Positions 16,032-24,019 of a stretch of 57,244 nucleotides of DNA are shown one piece after another. The stretch comes from Pseudomonadota bacterium (GTDB lineage: Bacteria; Pseudomonadota; Gammaproteobacteria; JAADHS01). Where the stretch lies: contig JAKACW010000027.1 of the NCBI GenBank assembly GCA_021821045.1, positions 1 through 57,244 of the forward strand, given 5' to 3'. A program made the translations under genes and the position numbers. The notes beneath the pieces are model-generated. The model saw only the letters and a list, made by a program, of their open reading frames with translations. It had not been told where the DNA came from and did no database searches. Numbering within the stretch: the stretch's first letter is position 1; each line of letters opens with the position of its first letter.

Positions 16032-17282
16032 CTAGGTTGCACTTCCGGCCAAGTAGGGCTGCCCTTTGGCTTCCGAATGCGAGATATCGAACTCCAGCCC
16101 CTTAAGCATCTGCCAGTACAGCAGCGGAAAGCCGACTTTCTTACCCCACCACCAGAGCTGGCGTTCGACGAACGGATTGAGCGGGAACGTCGGCGTTACT
16201 TTGCCGCCGTAGATGAACTCCGCCAGCATGACGGTGTTGAGCGACGTGGTCAGTGGGCAGGAGCCATAGCCGTCATACACGGCGTCCAGTTTCTCGCTTT
16301 TCATTGCCGACAGAAGGTTCTTAACGAGCACCGGTGCCTGCTTGCGGATGGCGGCGGCGGTTTTGCTGTTGGGTGTGGAACACGCATCGCCCAGCGCGAA
16401 CACGTTTTCGTAGCGAACGTGACGCAGAGTGGACTGGTTGACTTCGATGAAGCCCGCGCTGTTGGCCAGCGGCGATTGCTTGACGAAGGCGGGCGTGGTT
16501 TCCGGCGGCGTGACGTGCAGCATCCCATAGTCGTACGTTACCAGTTCTTTGGTGTCGCCTTGGACTTTTTCGAACGTGGCGGTTTTTTTGTCGCCGTCCA
16601 CGGCTACCAGGTTGTGGAAGAAGTGCGGCTTGATGCCGTAGCGGGCGACCACCTTGTCCAACGCCGCGGAGAAGGGTGCTACGCCGAACATGGCGCCGGC
16701 GGCGGTCATGAAATGCATGTCGCACTTGTCGAGGAATCCGCGTTGACGCCAGCGGTCCGCCGCCAAGTAGGCAATTTTTTGTGGCGCGCCGGGGCATTTG
16801 ATGGGCATAGGCGGTTGGGTGAAGATCGCCGGGCCGCCCTTGAAACCGTCGATGAGTTTCCAAGTGTAATTCACGTAGTCGGGACTGTAGTTGGAGCACA
16901 CGCCGTTCTTGCCGACGGTGTCGAGCAGGCCCGCCACTTTGTTCCAGTCGTTGCTCAATCCGGGGCAGGCGACGAGCCAGCGATATTGCAGACGTTCGCC
17001 GTTGTCCAGCGCGACTTCGTTTTTGTCGGGGTCGAGTTCGGTTGCTTTAGCTTGGATCCACTTCGCACCGGCAGGAATGAGGTCGCGTGTTCGGCGCTTG
17101 GTTTTTTCCAACGAATACTCGCCGCCGCCGACGATGGTGAAGCCCGGCTGGTAATAGTGAACATCCGACGGGTCGACGAGCGTAACGGACAGTTCCGGTC
17201 GCTTCTTGCGCAGCAGCGCGGCGGTGTAGATGCCTGCGGTTCCCGCGCCAACAATGACGATGTCGTGGGTTGGTGAAGCCAT
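16032..17282 (-). CDS. Sulfide:quinone oxidoreductase-like FAD flavoprotein
   Basis: This 416-residue protein of the disulfide reductase fold has an N-terminal dinucleotide site IVIVGAGTAGIYTA, then YYQPGFT typical of SQR, the PPMPIKCPGAPQKI block and the second FAD site VFALGDACSTPNSKTAA. Three cysteines at about 128 (GVCSNYS), 160 (KCPGAP) and 346 (GSCPLTT) match the pattern of SQRs that need two redox Cys plus one near the flavin. The C-terminal amphipathic part (FPLNPFVERQLWWWGKKVGFPLLYW) would bind the membrane. The enzyme oxidises sulfide and passes electrons to quinone. Related flavoproteins without this role exist, so the substrate is inferred. A weak -10 (TATAAC) lies upstream on the minus strand. 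Confidence 0.85.
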   Translation of the reverse strand: MASPTHDIVIVGAGTAGIYTAALLRKKRPELSVTLVDPSDVHYYQPGFTIVGGGEYSLEKTKRRTRDLIPAGAKWIQAKATELDPDKNEVALDNGERLQYRWLVACPGLSNDWNKVAGLLDTVGKNGVCSNYSPDYVNYTWKLIDGFKGGPAIFTQPPMPIKCPGAPQKIAYLAADRWRQRGFLDKCDMHFMTAAGAMFGVAPFSAALDKVVARYGIKPHFFHNLVAVDGDKKTATFEKVQGDTKELVTYDYGMLHVTPPETTPAFVKQSPLANSAGFIEVNQSTLRHVRYENVFALGDACSTPNSKTAAAIRKQAPVLVKNLLSAMKSEKLDAVYDGYGSCPLTTSLNTVMLAEFIYGGKVTPTFPLNPFVERQLWWWGKKVGFPLLYWQMLKGLEFDISHSEAKGQPYLAGSAT

Positions 17283-17492
17283 GGTAATCCCCCCTTCTTT
17301 TGTTTTGGTCCGACCGCAGGCGACAGTTATAAGAGCAACTGCGGCGGGAAGTCCAGCGGGTAGAGCGCAATGCTGAGTAGGTAAAGTCCGCGGAGGCGGC
17401 CTGTTCGTTGATACCTTGAGGGGTGTTTGGGCAGCGGCCGCCCGTGGGAAGGTGGCCGCTGTTGCCCGGTGTTCGTCGTCTACGGGGTCGAG

Positions 17493-17684
17493 CTATTGAA
17501 AATCCCGATCTTTGACGGTCTTGCGCTTGTCGTTGCGGGCGTTTTCGATGGCTTGATCGCACATGGCCCGAATTTTGTCGGAAAGGATTTCAAAAACGTT
17601 CGCCGAGGTATTCATTTCAGACTTTTCGCGAATGTAGTTTTTGATTTTCGAAGCAACGACCAAGACTTCCTTTTCGTCGGACAT
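17493..17684 (-). CDS. Bacterial histone-fold protein (DUF1931-like, minimal histone)
   Basis: The 63-residue product reads as a single histone fold. Helix 1 is VVASKIKNYIREK (about 9-21), the long helix 2 is SANVFEILSDKIRAM to about residue 51, and the second loop carries RKTVKDRD at 54-61. This keeps the RxTxxxxD motif of archaeal histones (Arg54, Thr56, Asp61), the Arg-Asp clamp of the fold. The chain stops two residues later, so helix 3 is almost absent, as in short bacterial histones such as that of Bdellovibrio. The ATG at 17684 has GGAG seven bases upstream; a longer frame lacks one. I infer a DNA-binding dimer. It is monocistronic. Confidence 0.82.
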   Translation of the reverse strand: MSDEKEVLVVASKIKNYIREKSEMNTSANVFEILSDKIRAMCDQAIENARNDKRKTVKDRDFQ

Positions 17685-17750
17685 TTTGTTCTCCAAATTT
17701 GTAGCGAAAATAACCCGGCAAGCTGGTACACGCCCGAAGGCGCGACTACG

Positions 17751-17769
17751 ATAGCACACCGTATAGCAC
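17751..17769. promoter_or_regulatory. Direct repeat ATAGCAC in the histone/membrane-protein intergenic region
   Basis: ATAGCAC occurs at 17751-17757 and again at 17763-17769, 12 bp apart, about 70 bases before the histone start. The 309-base divergent gap shows no gene. The repeat may be a regulator site; no convincing -35/-10 pair was found for the histone. Confidence 0.3.
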
Positions 17770-17993
17770 GTAGAAAGCCTGCGCCGAGACCTTTATGCAG
17801 CGCGGTGTCTGTGGAATTGATGCTATCGCATCCGAGGCCGAGTGAGAACGCCGTCACAGGACTTCCGGGAGCGGGTGCTCACAATGCGCCGGTCCGCTGC
17901 CGCCGTCGGTCAATTTGTGACGCGCGCCGTCATTCTGCGGGGCTAAGTTCGCGATAATCCTCCCCGTCACGGAATGTTGACCGAGGAGGATGT

Positions 17994-18398
17994 ATGAAGA
18001 ACGTACCCAGCGCCGTTGCGATTCTTGGGTTGAGTCTGGCGGCGGTGATCAGCATCGATGAACCTGCTGCGACCAAAGTGTGGTTCGTGTCGTTCGCGTG
18101 CTTTCTGATCTTGGTCGGATTGGCCCAAGCCGATGCGCGAAATTGGGTGGGATTGGGCGTGTCGCGTTGGTTCCCGGCCGTCACGTTCGCCTGCTATATC
18201 GGCGCCGTAGGCTTGAACATGGCGTTGCTGCAGGATTACTTCGCGGTCTACATCGCGCTGTACGCCGCGATGGTGTGCGTCGCGCTGGCCGACTATGCCG
18301 GCCAACTGATCGTCGGAACACACATCATCATGCTAATGGGCCGCAACCATCTGGGCCGTCCCGGCCAACTGAAGCGGGAAAGTCAATACCATTACTAG
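17994..18398 (+). CDS. Small inner-membrane protein, unknown function
   Basis: This 134-residue protein has four hydrophobic segments: about 6-22, 28-46, 60-80 and 82-112. A short basic tail follows (GRNHLGRPGQLKRESQYHY), which by the positive-inside rule puts the C-terminus in the cytoplasm. The ribosome site GAGGAGG is strong. I do not recognise the family; the size and topology fit many small integral proteins. It is transcribed away from the histone gene and convergent with the histidine kinase. Confidence 0.75.
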   Translation: MKNVPSAVAILGLSLAAVISIDEPAATKVWFVSFACFLILVGLAQADARNWVGLGVSRWFPAVTFACYIGAVGLNMALLQDYFAVYIALYAAMVCVALADYAGQLIVGTHIIMLMGRNHLGRPGQLKRESQYHY

Positions 18399-18439
18399 CA
18401 GCTTGATGGCGGGCCGTCCCGGGCGGGAACGGATGGCAC

Positions 18440-19945
18440 CTACGCCTTCCCTTCCTTTTCCGGTGCGCGAACTTGCGATTCTTCTGCATTAACTTCGCGG
18501 GGCAGCCAGAAGGCGAATGTCGATCCCCGGCCCGGTTCGCTTACCGCATTGATTTCGCCGCCCAACAGCCGGCACAGGCGACGGCAAAGCGCCAATCCCA
18601 GTCCCGTGCCTTCGAATTTACGGGTGGACGAGGAGTCAGCCTGAACGAAGGCTTCGAATAGTTTGTCGAGGTCAGTCTTGGCGATGCCGATGCCGGTGTC
18701 GGTAACCTCGAAGCGTATGTATTCCCGTGATTGACTGCTCTGACTGCTCACCCGCACGAAAATCGCGCCGTTGGCGGTGAATTTGGCGGCGTTGCTCAGC
18801 AGGTTGATGAGCACTTGCTTGATTTTCAACGGATCGGAATACATCTCACCGATGCTGCGTGAGCACTGAACTTCCAGTCGGTTGGCATTCTTGCGCACCA
18901 TCGGGTCGATAGTCGTCGCGGCCTCTTGGACCAACATGGCAATGGAGAAGCGGTCGAGGTCGAATTTCATCTTGCCGGCCTCAATCTTGGACAGGTCAAG
19001 CACGTCATTGATGAGGCAGAGCAGGTGCTTGCCGGCGGCGCGAATTTTGTTCAAATCCGCGGCCTGCTCGTTCATCCCGTTGTCGGCCGCGTCCTCCGCA
19101 AGCATTTCGCTGTAGCCGATGATGGCATTGAGCGGGGTGCGCAATTCATGACTCATATTGGCCAGGAACGTGCTCTTTGCCCGGTTGGCGGATTCGGCGG
19201 TGAGCTTCGCCTGTAACGCCTTTTGAACTTCTCTGTGTTCCTCGAGGATCTCGCGCTCGCGCTTTTCCAGGCGATGCAGCAACATGTCCACGGCCGTCCA
19301 CAACTGATGAATTTCAATGCTGGCCTTTGCGGGGGCGGCGGGTAGTGATAACGCGGTAAGCGAGTCGATTTCGTCAACCGCGCGCGAAAGCGTGGTCAGG
19401 GGCCGCAGCCACGCCACTACGATCCGCTGAACGATGAGCAGAACGGCGAACACTACGACGATGTTTAGGAGCACGCGCTGGCCGCCGGCGTGCATGAGGC
19501 GCTGATACGGTTCGCCGTTGTAAACCAAGCGTACGGCGCCTGCCAGCATTTGAGTCGCTTGCGAGAACAGCGCCGTTTCGACGACGAATCCGTCCGTTAC
19601 ATCATCGCCCCGGTTCGCGCGCGTGTAGACTCGTCCGTCAATCAGCTCGACGGTCACCGACTTGACCATCTTGCGCGGCGCGTCCCCGTGCGCGCCGCGT
19701 TGTTCGAGCAGCACCAGCTGGTTAAGAATGTTCTCCAGTTCCTTGGTGTTGCCTTCTTCGAGCGCCCGCTGGAGGATGAGCGCGTAAGGGCTGATTAGCA
19801 AGTCGGCCTTGGTCTGTTCGCTTTGCTTGATTTCGGGCGCGATATGAAAGAACCACTCATAGGTCATGCCGCCGATGCCGACAATCATCAAGAATACGAT
19901 GACGGCCGTGAAGCGCGTGGTTAGCTTTGCGGATATCCTATTCAT
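18440..19945 (-). CDS. Membrane sensor histidine kinase, partner of a YfiR-like protein
   Basis: The 501-residue protein has membrane helices at about 11-29 and 157-178 around a periplasmic region of some 125 residues, then a HAMP-like linker and a coiled coil rich in Lys/Glu. The dimerisation helix has FLANMSHELRTPLNAIIGY with phospho-acceptor His266. The ATPase domain carries the N box (QVLINLLSNAAKF), G1 (DTGIGI), F (FEAFVQAD) and G2 (GTGLGLAL). There is no receiver domain, and no response regulator is next to it, so the output is unknown. The ATG at 19945 overlaps the end of the yfiR-like gene by eight bases; the longer frame would run through that gene. Confidence 0.92.
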   Translation of the reverse strand: MNRISAKLTTRFTAVIVFLMIVGIGGMTYEWFFHIAPEIKQSEQTKADLLISPYALILQRALEEGNTKELENILNQLVLLEQRGAHGDAPRKMVKSVTVELIDGRVYTRANRGDDVTDGFVVETALFSQATQMLAGAVRLVYNGEPYQRLMHAGGQRVLLNIVVVFAVLLIVQRIVVAWLRPLTTLSRAVDEIDSLTALSLPAAPAKASIEIHQLWTAVDMLLHRLEKREREILEEHREVQKALQAKLTAESANRAKSTFLANMSHELRTPLNAIIGYSEMLAEDAADNGMNEQAADLNKIRAAGKHLLCLINDVLDLSKIEAGKMKFDLDRFSIAMLVQEAATTIDPMVRKNANRLEVQCSRSIGEMYSDPLKIKQVLINLLSNAAKFTANGAIFVRVSSQSSQSREYIRFEVTDTGIGIAKTDLDKLFEAFVQADSSSTRKFEGTGLGLALCRRLCRLLGGEINAVSEPGRGSTFAFWLPREVNAEESQVRAPEKEGKA

Positions 19946-20513
19946 ACTGTTTGGACATCCGTAGCAGTAGCGGATTGATCTCGACCTTCGCCTCGCGCAG
20001 CGAGCGCGTGTTGAAGTAGGGTTTGATCTGACTGCCCACCGAGATGCCGGCCATTGCTCCGCGTTCGACGTCGCCGGCAAAGGGCGAGAAGATCACCAAG
20101 TGATTGCGCTTTGCTTCTGCAAGCAGGTCGGCAAGCTGCTTGTCGGAGAGCTTCTCCGTGATGAAGAGCCCGCCAAGAGGGACGTTGTACCACTGGGGCA
20201 GATCCGACAGGGGCAATGCATGGGCATGTACCGGTCGGCCGGCAATGTTCGGCACGGCTTGGGTCAGTTTGGCCAGTTGGTCGGCGGCAAAGCTTTCGTC
20301 GGACGTGTAGACCAATGCAAGATGGAGCACGCCCTTGATGTCGACCTTGTTTGCGATGTTGGTGTCGACTGCGACGATGCGCGGAAAGATTCCCAAGGAT
20401 GCGGTTACGCGGCGGGCCTCCGCTTCATCGGCCGCGTCGCCCGCGCGAGGGGCCGTTAGCGCAAGTAAGATCAACGCTAGATACAGCGTCGCGGGTCGCA
20501 GAAGGCGCGTCAT
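19938..20513 (-). CDS. YfiR-like periplasmic protein (DUF4154)
   Basis: The 191-residue product has a signal peptide (cleavage near AGDA/AD, residue 27). The mature domain resembles YfiR: LHLALVYTSDESFAADQL, later LVIFSPFAGDVERGAMAGISVG, and the C-terminal EAKVEINPLLLRMSKQYE that matches the ..INLKLLKLAK end of the family. YfiR proteins are periplasmic inhibitors or signal carriers for inner-membrane output proteins. Here the output is a histidine kinase instead of a diguanylate cyclase. The gene sits between a TonB receptor and the kinase, all on one strand with close spacing. Confidence 0.8.
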   Translation of the reverse strand: MTRLLRPATLYLALILLALTAPRAGDAADEAEARRVTASLGIFPRIVAVDTNIANKVDIKGVLHLALVYTSDESFAADQLAKLTQAVPNIAGRPVHAHALPLSDLPQWYNVPLGGLFITEKLSDKQLADLLAEAKRNHLVIFSPFAGDVERGAMAGISVGSQIKPYFNTRSLREAKVEINPLLLRMSKQYE

Positions 20514-20549
20514 GAGATCGAATGTCCCTTGGCCTTTACCGATCGGTCA

Positions 20550-22670
20550 TCAGAAGTCGACGCCGACGGAGCCCCACCAGACCCGTCCGGGCCGAGGATA
20601 GTCATCGGGGTACGTGTTTACCGGCGCCGCAAAGTAAACGTCCTCATCGAATGCATTCTTGACGCCAAGGCGCAAGGTTATGCCCTGGCTCGGCACGCGA
20701 AACGCGCTGAAGGTGAGATCGACCGTTTGGTAGCCCTCCAGGTCGTCGCGCGAGTCCGTGGCGTCGCGGCTGCGGTCGCCCACATAGCGGTACTGCATCA
20801 CAAAGGAGTAGTGCGTGCTGGGCTGATAGAACAGGGCCAAATTGCTGAGCGTGTCGGCAACGCCTTCCAACGGATCGCTCGTTTCCTTGTCCTCGGCGTG
20901 CAGGACAGTGGCGTTGAAATCCAATTTCCAGCGTTTGGCGAGGGGACGCACGTATTCGAGTTCCAAGCCGTAGGACTTGACGGTGTTTTGCTTGTTCTCG
21001 TAACGCCGCGTGGCGGTGTCCTGAACGATAAGGTTGTCCAGCTCGGAGTAGAACAGCGTGCCGCGGAAGATCTGGATGTTGTTGTTGAAGATGTAGGCAC
21101 CTTCGATCATCTGGATTTCTTCCGGCTCGATATCGGGGTTGCCGGCCAGCACGGGGTTGTTTTTCGCAGTTCGTTCAAGAAATGTGGGCGGGCGGAAGGC
21201 CTCGGAATACTGCAGCTTCAGGATGCTCTCTTCGGCCAGGCTGTACACACCCGCGATGCGCGGTGAGGTGCGGCTGCCCACGTCGCTGTAAGAGTCATGG
21301 CGCAGACCGAGCGTGAGGCGCAGGCGCTCGCTGGCTGTCATCTCGTCCTGCATGACCACGGACGTCAGACGCCGTTGCTGGTTCTCGCCCATCCAGTTGT
21401 CGTCGCCGGAGAAGCGTTGGAACGGAATCTGCGACAGTTCGCCGGGCAGGGTGTTCAGCGTGTTGGGATCGAAGTTGCGTTCTTGATAGGTCTCGCCTTG
21501 TTGGGTGTCGGAGTACTCCAATCCCAACAGCATCATGTGCCTCGCATTCAGTTTATGGGTGGCTTCAAGGTTGAGGTAGTACTTGTCCTCTTCGTAATGC
21601 GGCGCGCCGATAACGCCGTTGGGATAGGCGACGGTCGGGTTGAGCGGATTGTCGCGAAAGCGCGGCGGAAAGAGCGTTTGACCGGAGGTCGCCAAGTCGA
21701 AGGTCAGCCAACCCAGGGTGACGCCGGTGGTGGTGGCGTCGGAGATCGTCCAATCCTTCTCAAGCTGCACGCCGGTCGTCGTTCGCGTGCGCACCAGTTG
21801 CTGTTCCGGCGGCGGCAGGGCGTTGTTGACGCCAAAGAAATCGCCGTGCTCATAGTTCAAATACTGCAGGGAGGCGCGGTACCCTCTGTAGTCGACGGTT
21901 AGTATGGCGCTTTCCAATTGCTCCTTCTCGTTGCTCGGGCCGGGCGACAGGGAAACGCCGTTGGCATTGGCACTTTCGATAAAGTCCTCTCCTGCCTGCA
22001 CTTCACCGCCATCGGAAAAATTACCGGCGAGATTTAGGCTGATGCCGAATTCGTTGTCGGCGGAGCGATGCGATACGACGCCGCCGGCGGTGCCCCACCC
22101 GGCGTCGCTGGCGCGGGCGTACACATCCCGGCCGTCCTTGCGCGAGATGACGTTGAGCACGCCCGCGTAGGCGTACTCGCCGTAAACAGCAGCGCCGGGG
22201 CCGCGAACGAACTCGATGCGTTCGACCTGTTCGATGGGCATGATGGCGTAATTCGGAACGCCGACGATGGCGGTGTTCAGGGAAACACCGTCCAGCAGAA
22301 TTTTTAACTTGCCGGAGGCGAATGTTTTGCCGATGCCGCGCACCAGAAATTGACGTTGGCCATCGGTGGCGATCGAAACTTCGACCCCTGGAATGAGTTC
22401 CATGGCCTCGGTGACGCTGCGCACGCCGCGGCCGAGCAGATCCTTGCCGTGAAGCACCGTGACCATGCCGGGCACGAAGTCGACATTCATTTTCGTTTTC
22501 GTCGCCAGTTCCGTTTCGGCTTCGAGCACTTGCAGCAATTCGAACAGTGCGGGATCGAGTTCGCTGCCGGCGGTTTTATCCGCGCTGGCGCCTTCGTCGG
22601 CGATCGCGGCCGTCGCCGCGACAGACCACAGCACTAGCGCTGCGAAAAAACGAATTCCTATCAATCCCAT
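20550..22670 (-). CDS. TonB-dependent outer-membrane receptor
   Basis: This 706-residue protein has a signal peptide (MGLIGIRFFAALVLW, cleavage after AIA) and a plug domain (GKDLLGRGVRSVTEAMELIPGVEV-type, then RQFLVRGIGKTFASGKLKILLDG and VERIEFVRGPGAAVYGEYAYAGVLNVI). A 22-strand barrel follows, ending in phenylalanine (GVDF) as outer-membrane barrels do. I start at MGLIG since a signal peptide then begins at once. It is first in a unit with the yfiR-like gene and the kinase. The 303 bases upstream hold no gene except the start of the tRNA promoter. The ligand is unknown. The unit suggests that ligand binding is signalled inward via the YfiR-like protein. Confidence 0.92.
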   Translation of the reverse strand: MGLIGIRFFAALVLWSVAATAAIADEGASADKTAGSELDPALFELLQVLEAETELATKTKMNVDFVPGMVTVLHGKDLLGRGVRSVTEAMELIPGVEVSIATDGQRQFLVRGIGKTFASGKLKILLDGVSLNTAIVGVPNYAIMPIEQVERIEFVRGPGAAVYGEYAYAGVLNVISRKDGRDVYARASDAGWGTAGGVVSHRSADNEFGISLNLAGNFSDGGEVQAGEDFIESANANGVSLSPGPSNEKEQLESAILTVDYRGYRASLQYLNYEHGDFFGVNNALPPPEQQLVRTRTTTGVQLEKDWTISDATTTGVTLGWLTFDLATSGQTLFPPRFRDNPLNPTVAYPNGVIGAPHYEEDKYYLNLEATHKLNARHMMLLGLEYSDTQQGETYQERNFDPNTLNTLPGELSQIPFQRFSGDDNWMGENQQRRLTSVVMQDEMTASERLRLTLGLRHDSYSDVGSRTSPRIAGVYSLAEESILKLQYSEAFRPPTFLERTAKNNPVLAGNPDIEPEEIQMIEGAYIFNNNIQIFRGTLFYSELDNLIVQDTATRRYENKQNTVKSYGLELEYVRPLAKRWKLDFNATVLHAEDKETSDPLEGVADTLSNLALFYQPSTHYSFVMQYRYVGDRSRDATDSRDDLEGYQTVDLTFSAFRVPSQGITLRLGVKNAFDEDVYFAAPVNTYPDDYPRPGRVWWGSVGVDF

Positions 22671-22933
22671 GATGCGACTTTCCGTAATAATTTGGCGTTG
22701 CATCCAACGCGGTCGGCGCGATGCATTGAAGCGCGTGAACGATGCATGCCGCATTTCCGGGTGGCCCCTGAGAAATAACGGCTAAAAACTTGGCAGTTCA
22801 AGTCGGGGCGAATTGCGTCGCGTTCAAATTGAGCGGGTTGCACGCGCTTTAGGTGTGGAATATGGCGCTGCCCGAAAGGGAAGAGGCGTTGTTGCGCCGC
22901 GCCGGAGGCGACTCACGGCGTTCATGTTCGTGG

Positions 22934-22962
22934 CTGACGGGCAGTGGGTATTTGGTTACAAT
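22934..22962 (+). promoter_or_regulatory. Promoter of tRNA-Ser
   Basis: -35 CTGACG (22934-22939), a 17-bp spacer and -10 TACAAT (22957-22962) place the start about ten bases before the tRNA. Confidence 0.65.
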
Positions 22963-22973
22963 ACCGCTCCCGT

Positions 22974-23065
22974 GGAGAGGTGCCTGAGCGGTCGAAAGGG
23001 CTTGACTCGAAATCAAGTGACTCCTTTATTGGGGTCCCAGGGTTCGAATCCCTGCCTCTCCGCCA
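22974..23065 (+). tRNA. tRNA-Ser(CGA)
   Basis: The acceptor stem GGAGAGG pairs with CCTCTCC. The anticodon stem CTTGA/TCAAG encloses loop CTCGAAA, giving anticodon CGA (codon UCG). The long variable arm (GACTCC/GGGGTC) is that of a serine tRNA, the T arm contains GGTTCGAATCC, and the discriminator G and CCA are encoded. The last 16 bases including two after the CCA recur at 23893-23908, on the far side of the toxin-antitoxin pair. Confidence 0.98.
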
Positions 23066-23192
23066 TTATGGATTGCGTGCCTCGATTTGTTCCACTTGTT
23101 TCCGCAAGCCCTCCCGTAAAAGCAGTCGATTGCCGGGTATTTTTTAGACTCTTAAGGGAAAACCGTCGGCACTTGCGGCGCTTCCCTGGGCC

Positions 23193-23208
23193 GTACCAAA
23201 AATGGTAC
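23193..23208. promoter_or_regulatory. Palindromic operator before higB
   Basis: A perfect inverted repeat GTACCA-AAAA-TGGTAC lies 11 bases upstream of the toxin start. Antitoxins of the HigA type bind such palindromes to repress their own operon; binding here is inferred. Confidence 0.6.
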
Positions 23209-23219
23209 AGTTTCCCGCA

Positions 23220-23558
23220 ATGACGCCGATACTCCAAGTGCGCTTCTTTCGTACCACTCAAGGTAGCGAACCGGTTCGTGAGTGGCTTAGGTCGCTTGGT
23301 GTCTCGGATCGAAAGATCATCGGCGAAGATATCAAGACTGTGCAGTTCGGGTGGCCACTGGGTATGCCAGTCGTGCGTAAACTGGGGCCGAACCTTTGGG
23401 AAGTGCGCAGCCATACGACGGACGGAATTGCACGCACGCTGTTTACCGTGCTTGACCATGCGATGGTGCTCTTGCACGGATTTGTGAAAAAGAGCCAAAA
23501 GACTCCAGCCACCGAGTTAGATACCGCAAAGCGGCGATTAAAACAGTTGAGGAGCTAG
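23220..23558 (+). CDS. higB: HigB-like toxin (Gp49/RelE superfamily)
   Basis: The 112-residue product has the Gp49-like (PF05973) pattern: EPVREWLRSLGVSDR, the helix IGEDIKTVQFGWPLG, then LWEVRSHTTDGIARTLFTV and MVLLHGFVKKSQKTP. The Arg, Lys and His residues of the last strands are those used by RelE-fold mRNA endonucleases on the ribosome. The ATG at 23220 follows a palindromic operator; the earlier ATG at 23202 lies inside it. The antitoxin starts three bases after the stop, in the reversed toxin-first order that marks higBA systems. Confidence 0.9.
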   Translation: MTPILQVRFFRTTQGSEPVREWLRSLGVSDRKIIGEDIKTVQFGWPLGMPVVRKLGPNLWEVRSHTTDGIARTLFTVLDHAMVLLHGFVKKSQKTPATELDTAKRRLKQLRS

Positions 23559-23561
23559 ATT

Positions 23562-23852
23562 ATGGCGAAACGACATCTCGGAAGCGATTTCGACGCTTTT
23601 TTGTCCGATGAGGGCTTACTGGAAGATGCGATCGCGATCGCAGTGAAGCGTGTAATCGCCTGGCAATTGGCCGAAGAAATGAAAGCACAGCACCTTACCA
23701 AGCAAGCGATGGCGAACAAGATGCACACGAGCCGCGTGGCATTGAATCGGCTGCTCGACGAAACGGATACAAGCGTAACCTTGACCACATTGGCGCGCGC
23801 AGCGTCAGTCCTTGGCAAAAGAATCAGTTTTCAGCTTGAAGACGCCGCCTGA
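23562..23852 (+). CDS. higA: HigA-like antitoxin, helix-turn-helix (XRE family)
   Basis: This 96-residue protein has a helix-turn-helix of the XRE/Cro type in its second half: MKAQHLTKQAMANKMHTSRVALNRLL, then TVTLTTLARAASVLGKRISFQL-type sequence, the usual end of HigA antitoxins of phage-like Gp49 pairs. It neutralises HigB and represses the operon through the upstream palindrome (inference from the family). It is coupled to the toxin gene by a three-base gap. The 347 bases after it hold the tRNA-end repeat and a CRP-like site but no gene. Confidence 0.9.
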   Translation: MAKRHLGSDFDAFLSDEGLLEDAIAIAVKRVIAWQLAEEMKAQHLTKQAMANKMHTSRVALNRLLDETDTSVTLTTLARAASVLGKRISFQLEDAA

Positions 23853-24019
23853 GCACGGCGGCGGCTGCCAGACTTTATTTTGTGCGCGCGGACTGCCTCT
23901 CCGCCATTCCGTAGCACGCTTGTTGGATTGATGCTCCCCTGCAATCTGTTGATTCTCGCGCGCCGCACCCAGCAAATGCCTGGATTCTCTTAGGGCAAAA
24001 TCCCCGATCGCCGCGAAAG

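Larger units (their letters stand above)
23052..23908 (+). mobile_element. Small genomic insert bounded by a 16-bp repeat of the tRNA-Ser 3' end
   Basis: The sequence CTGCCTCTCCGCCATT is found at the 3' end of tRNA-Ser (23052-23067) and again at 23893-23908, 841 bases away. The bases next to the two copies differ, so this is not an extended duplication. Between them lie only the higBA pair and short flanks. Direct repeats of a tRNA end are the usual attL/attR footprint of tyrosine-integrase elements. No integrase is present, so this is either the remnant of a larger island or a small element moved in trans. Confidence 0.6.

Noticed and set aside
15897-17276. Plus-strand open frame of 459 codons over the sulfide:quinone oxidoreductase gene
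   Set aside because: Antisense to a clear FAD flavoprotein; no recognisable domain and no ribosome site.
22813-23223. Open frame of 136 codons across tRNA-Ser
   Set aside because: It runs through a complete tRNA gene and its promoter; no ribosome site or domain.
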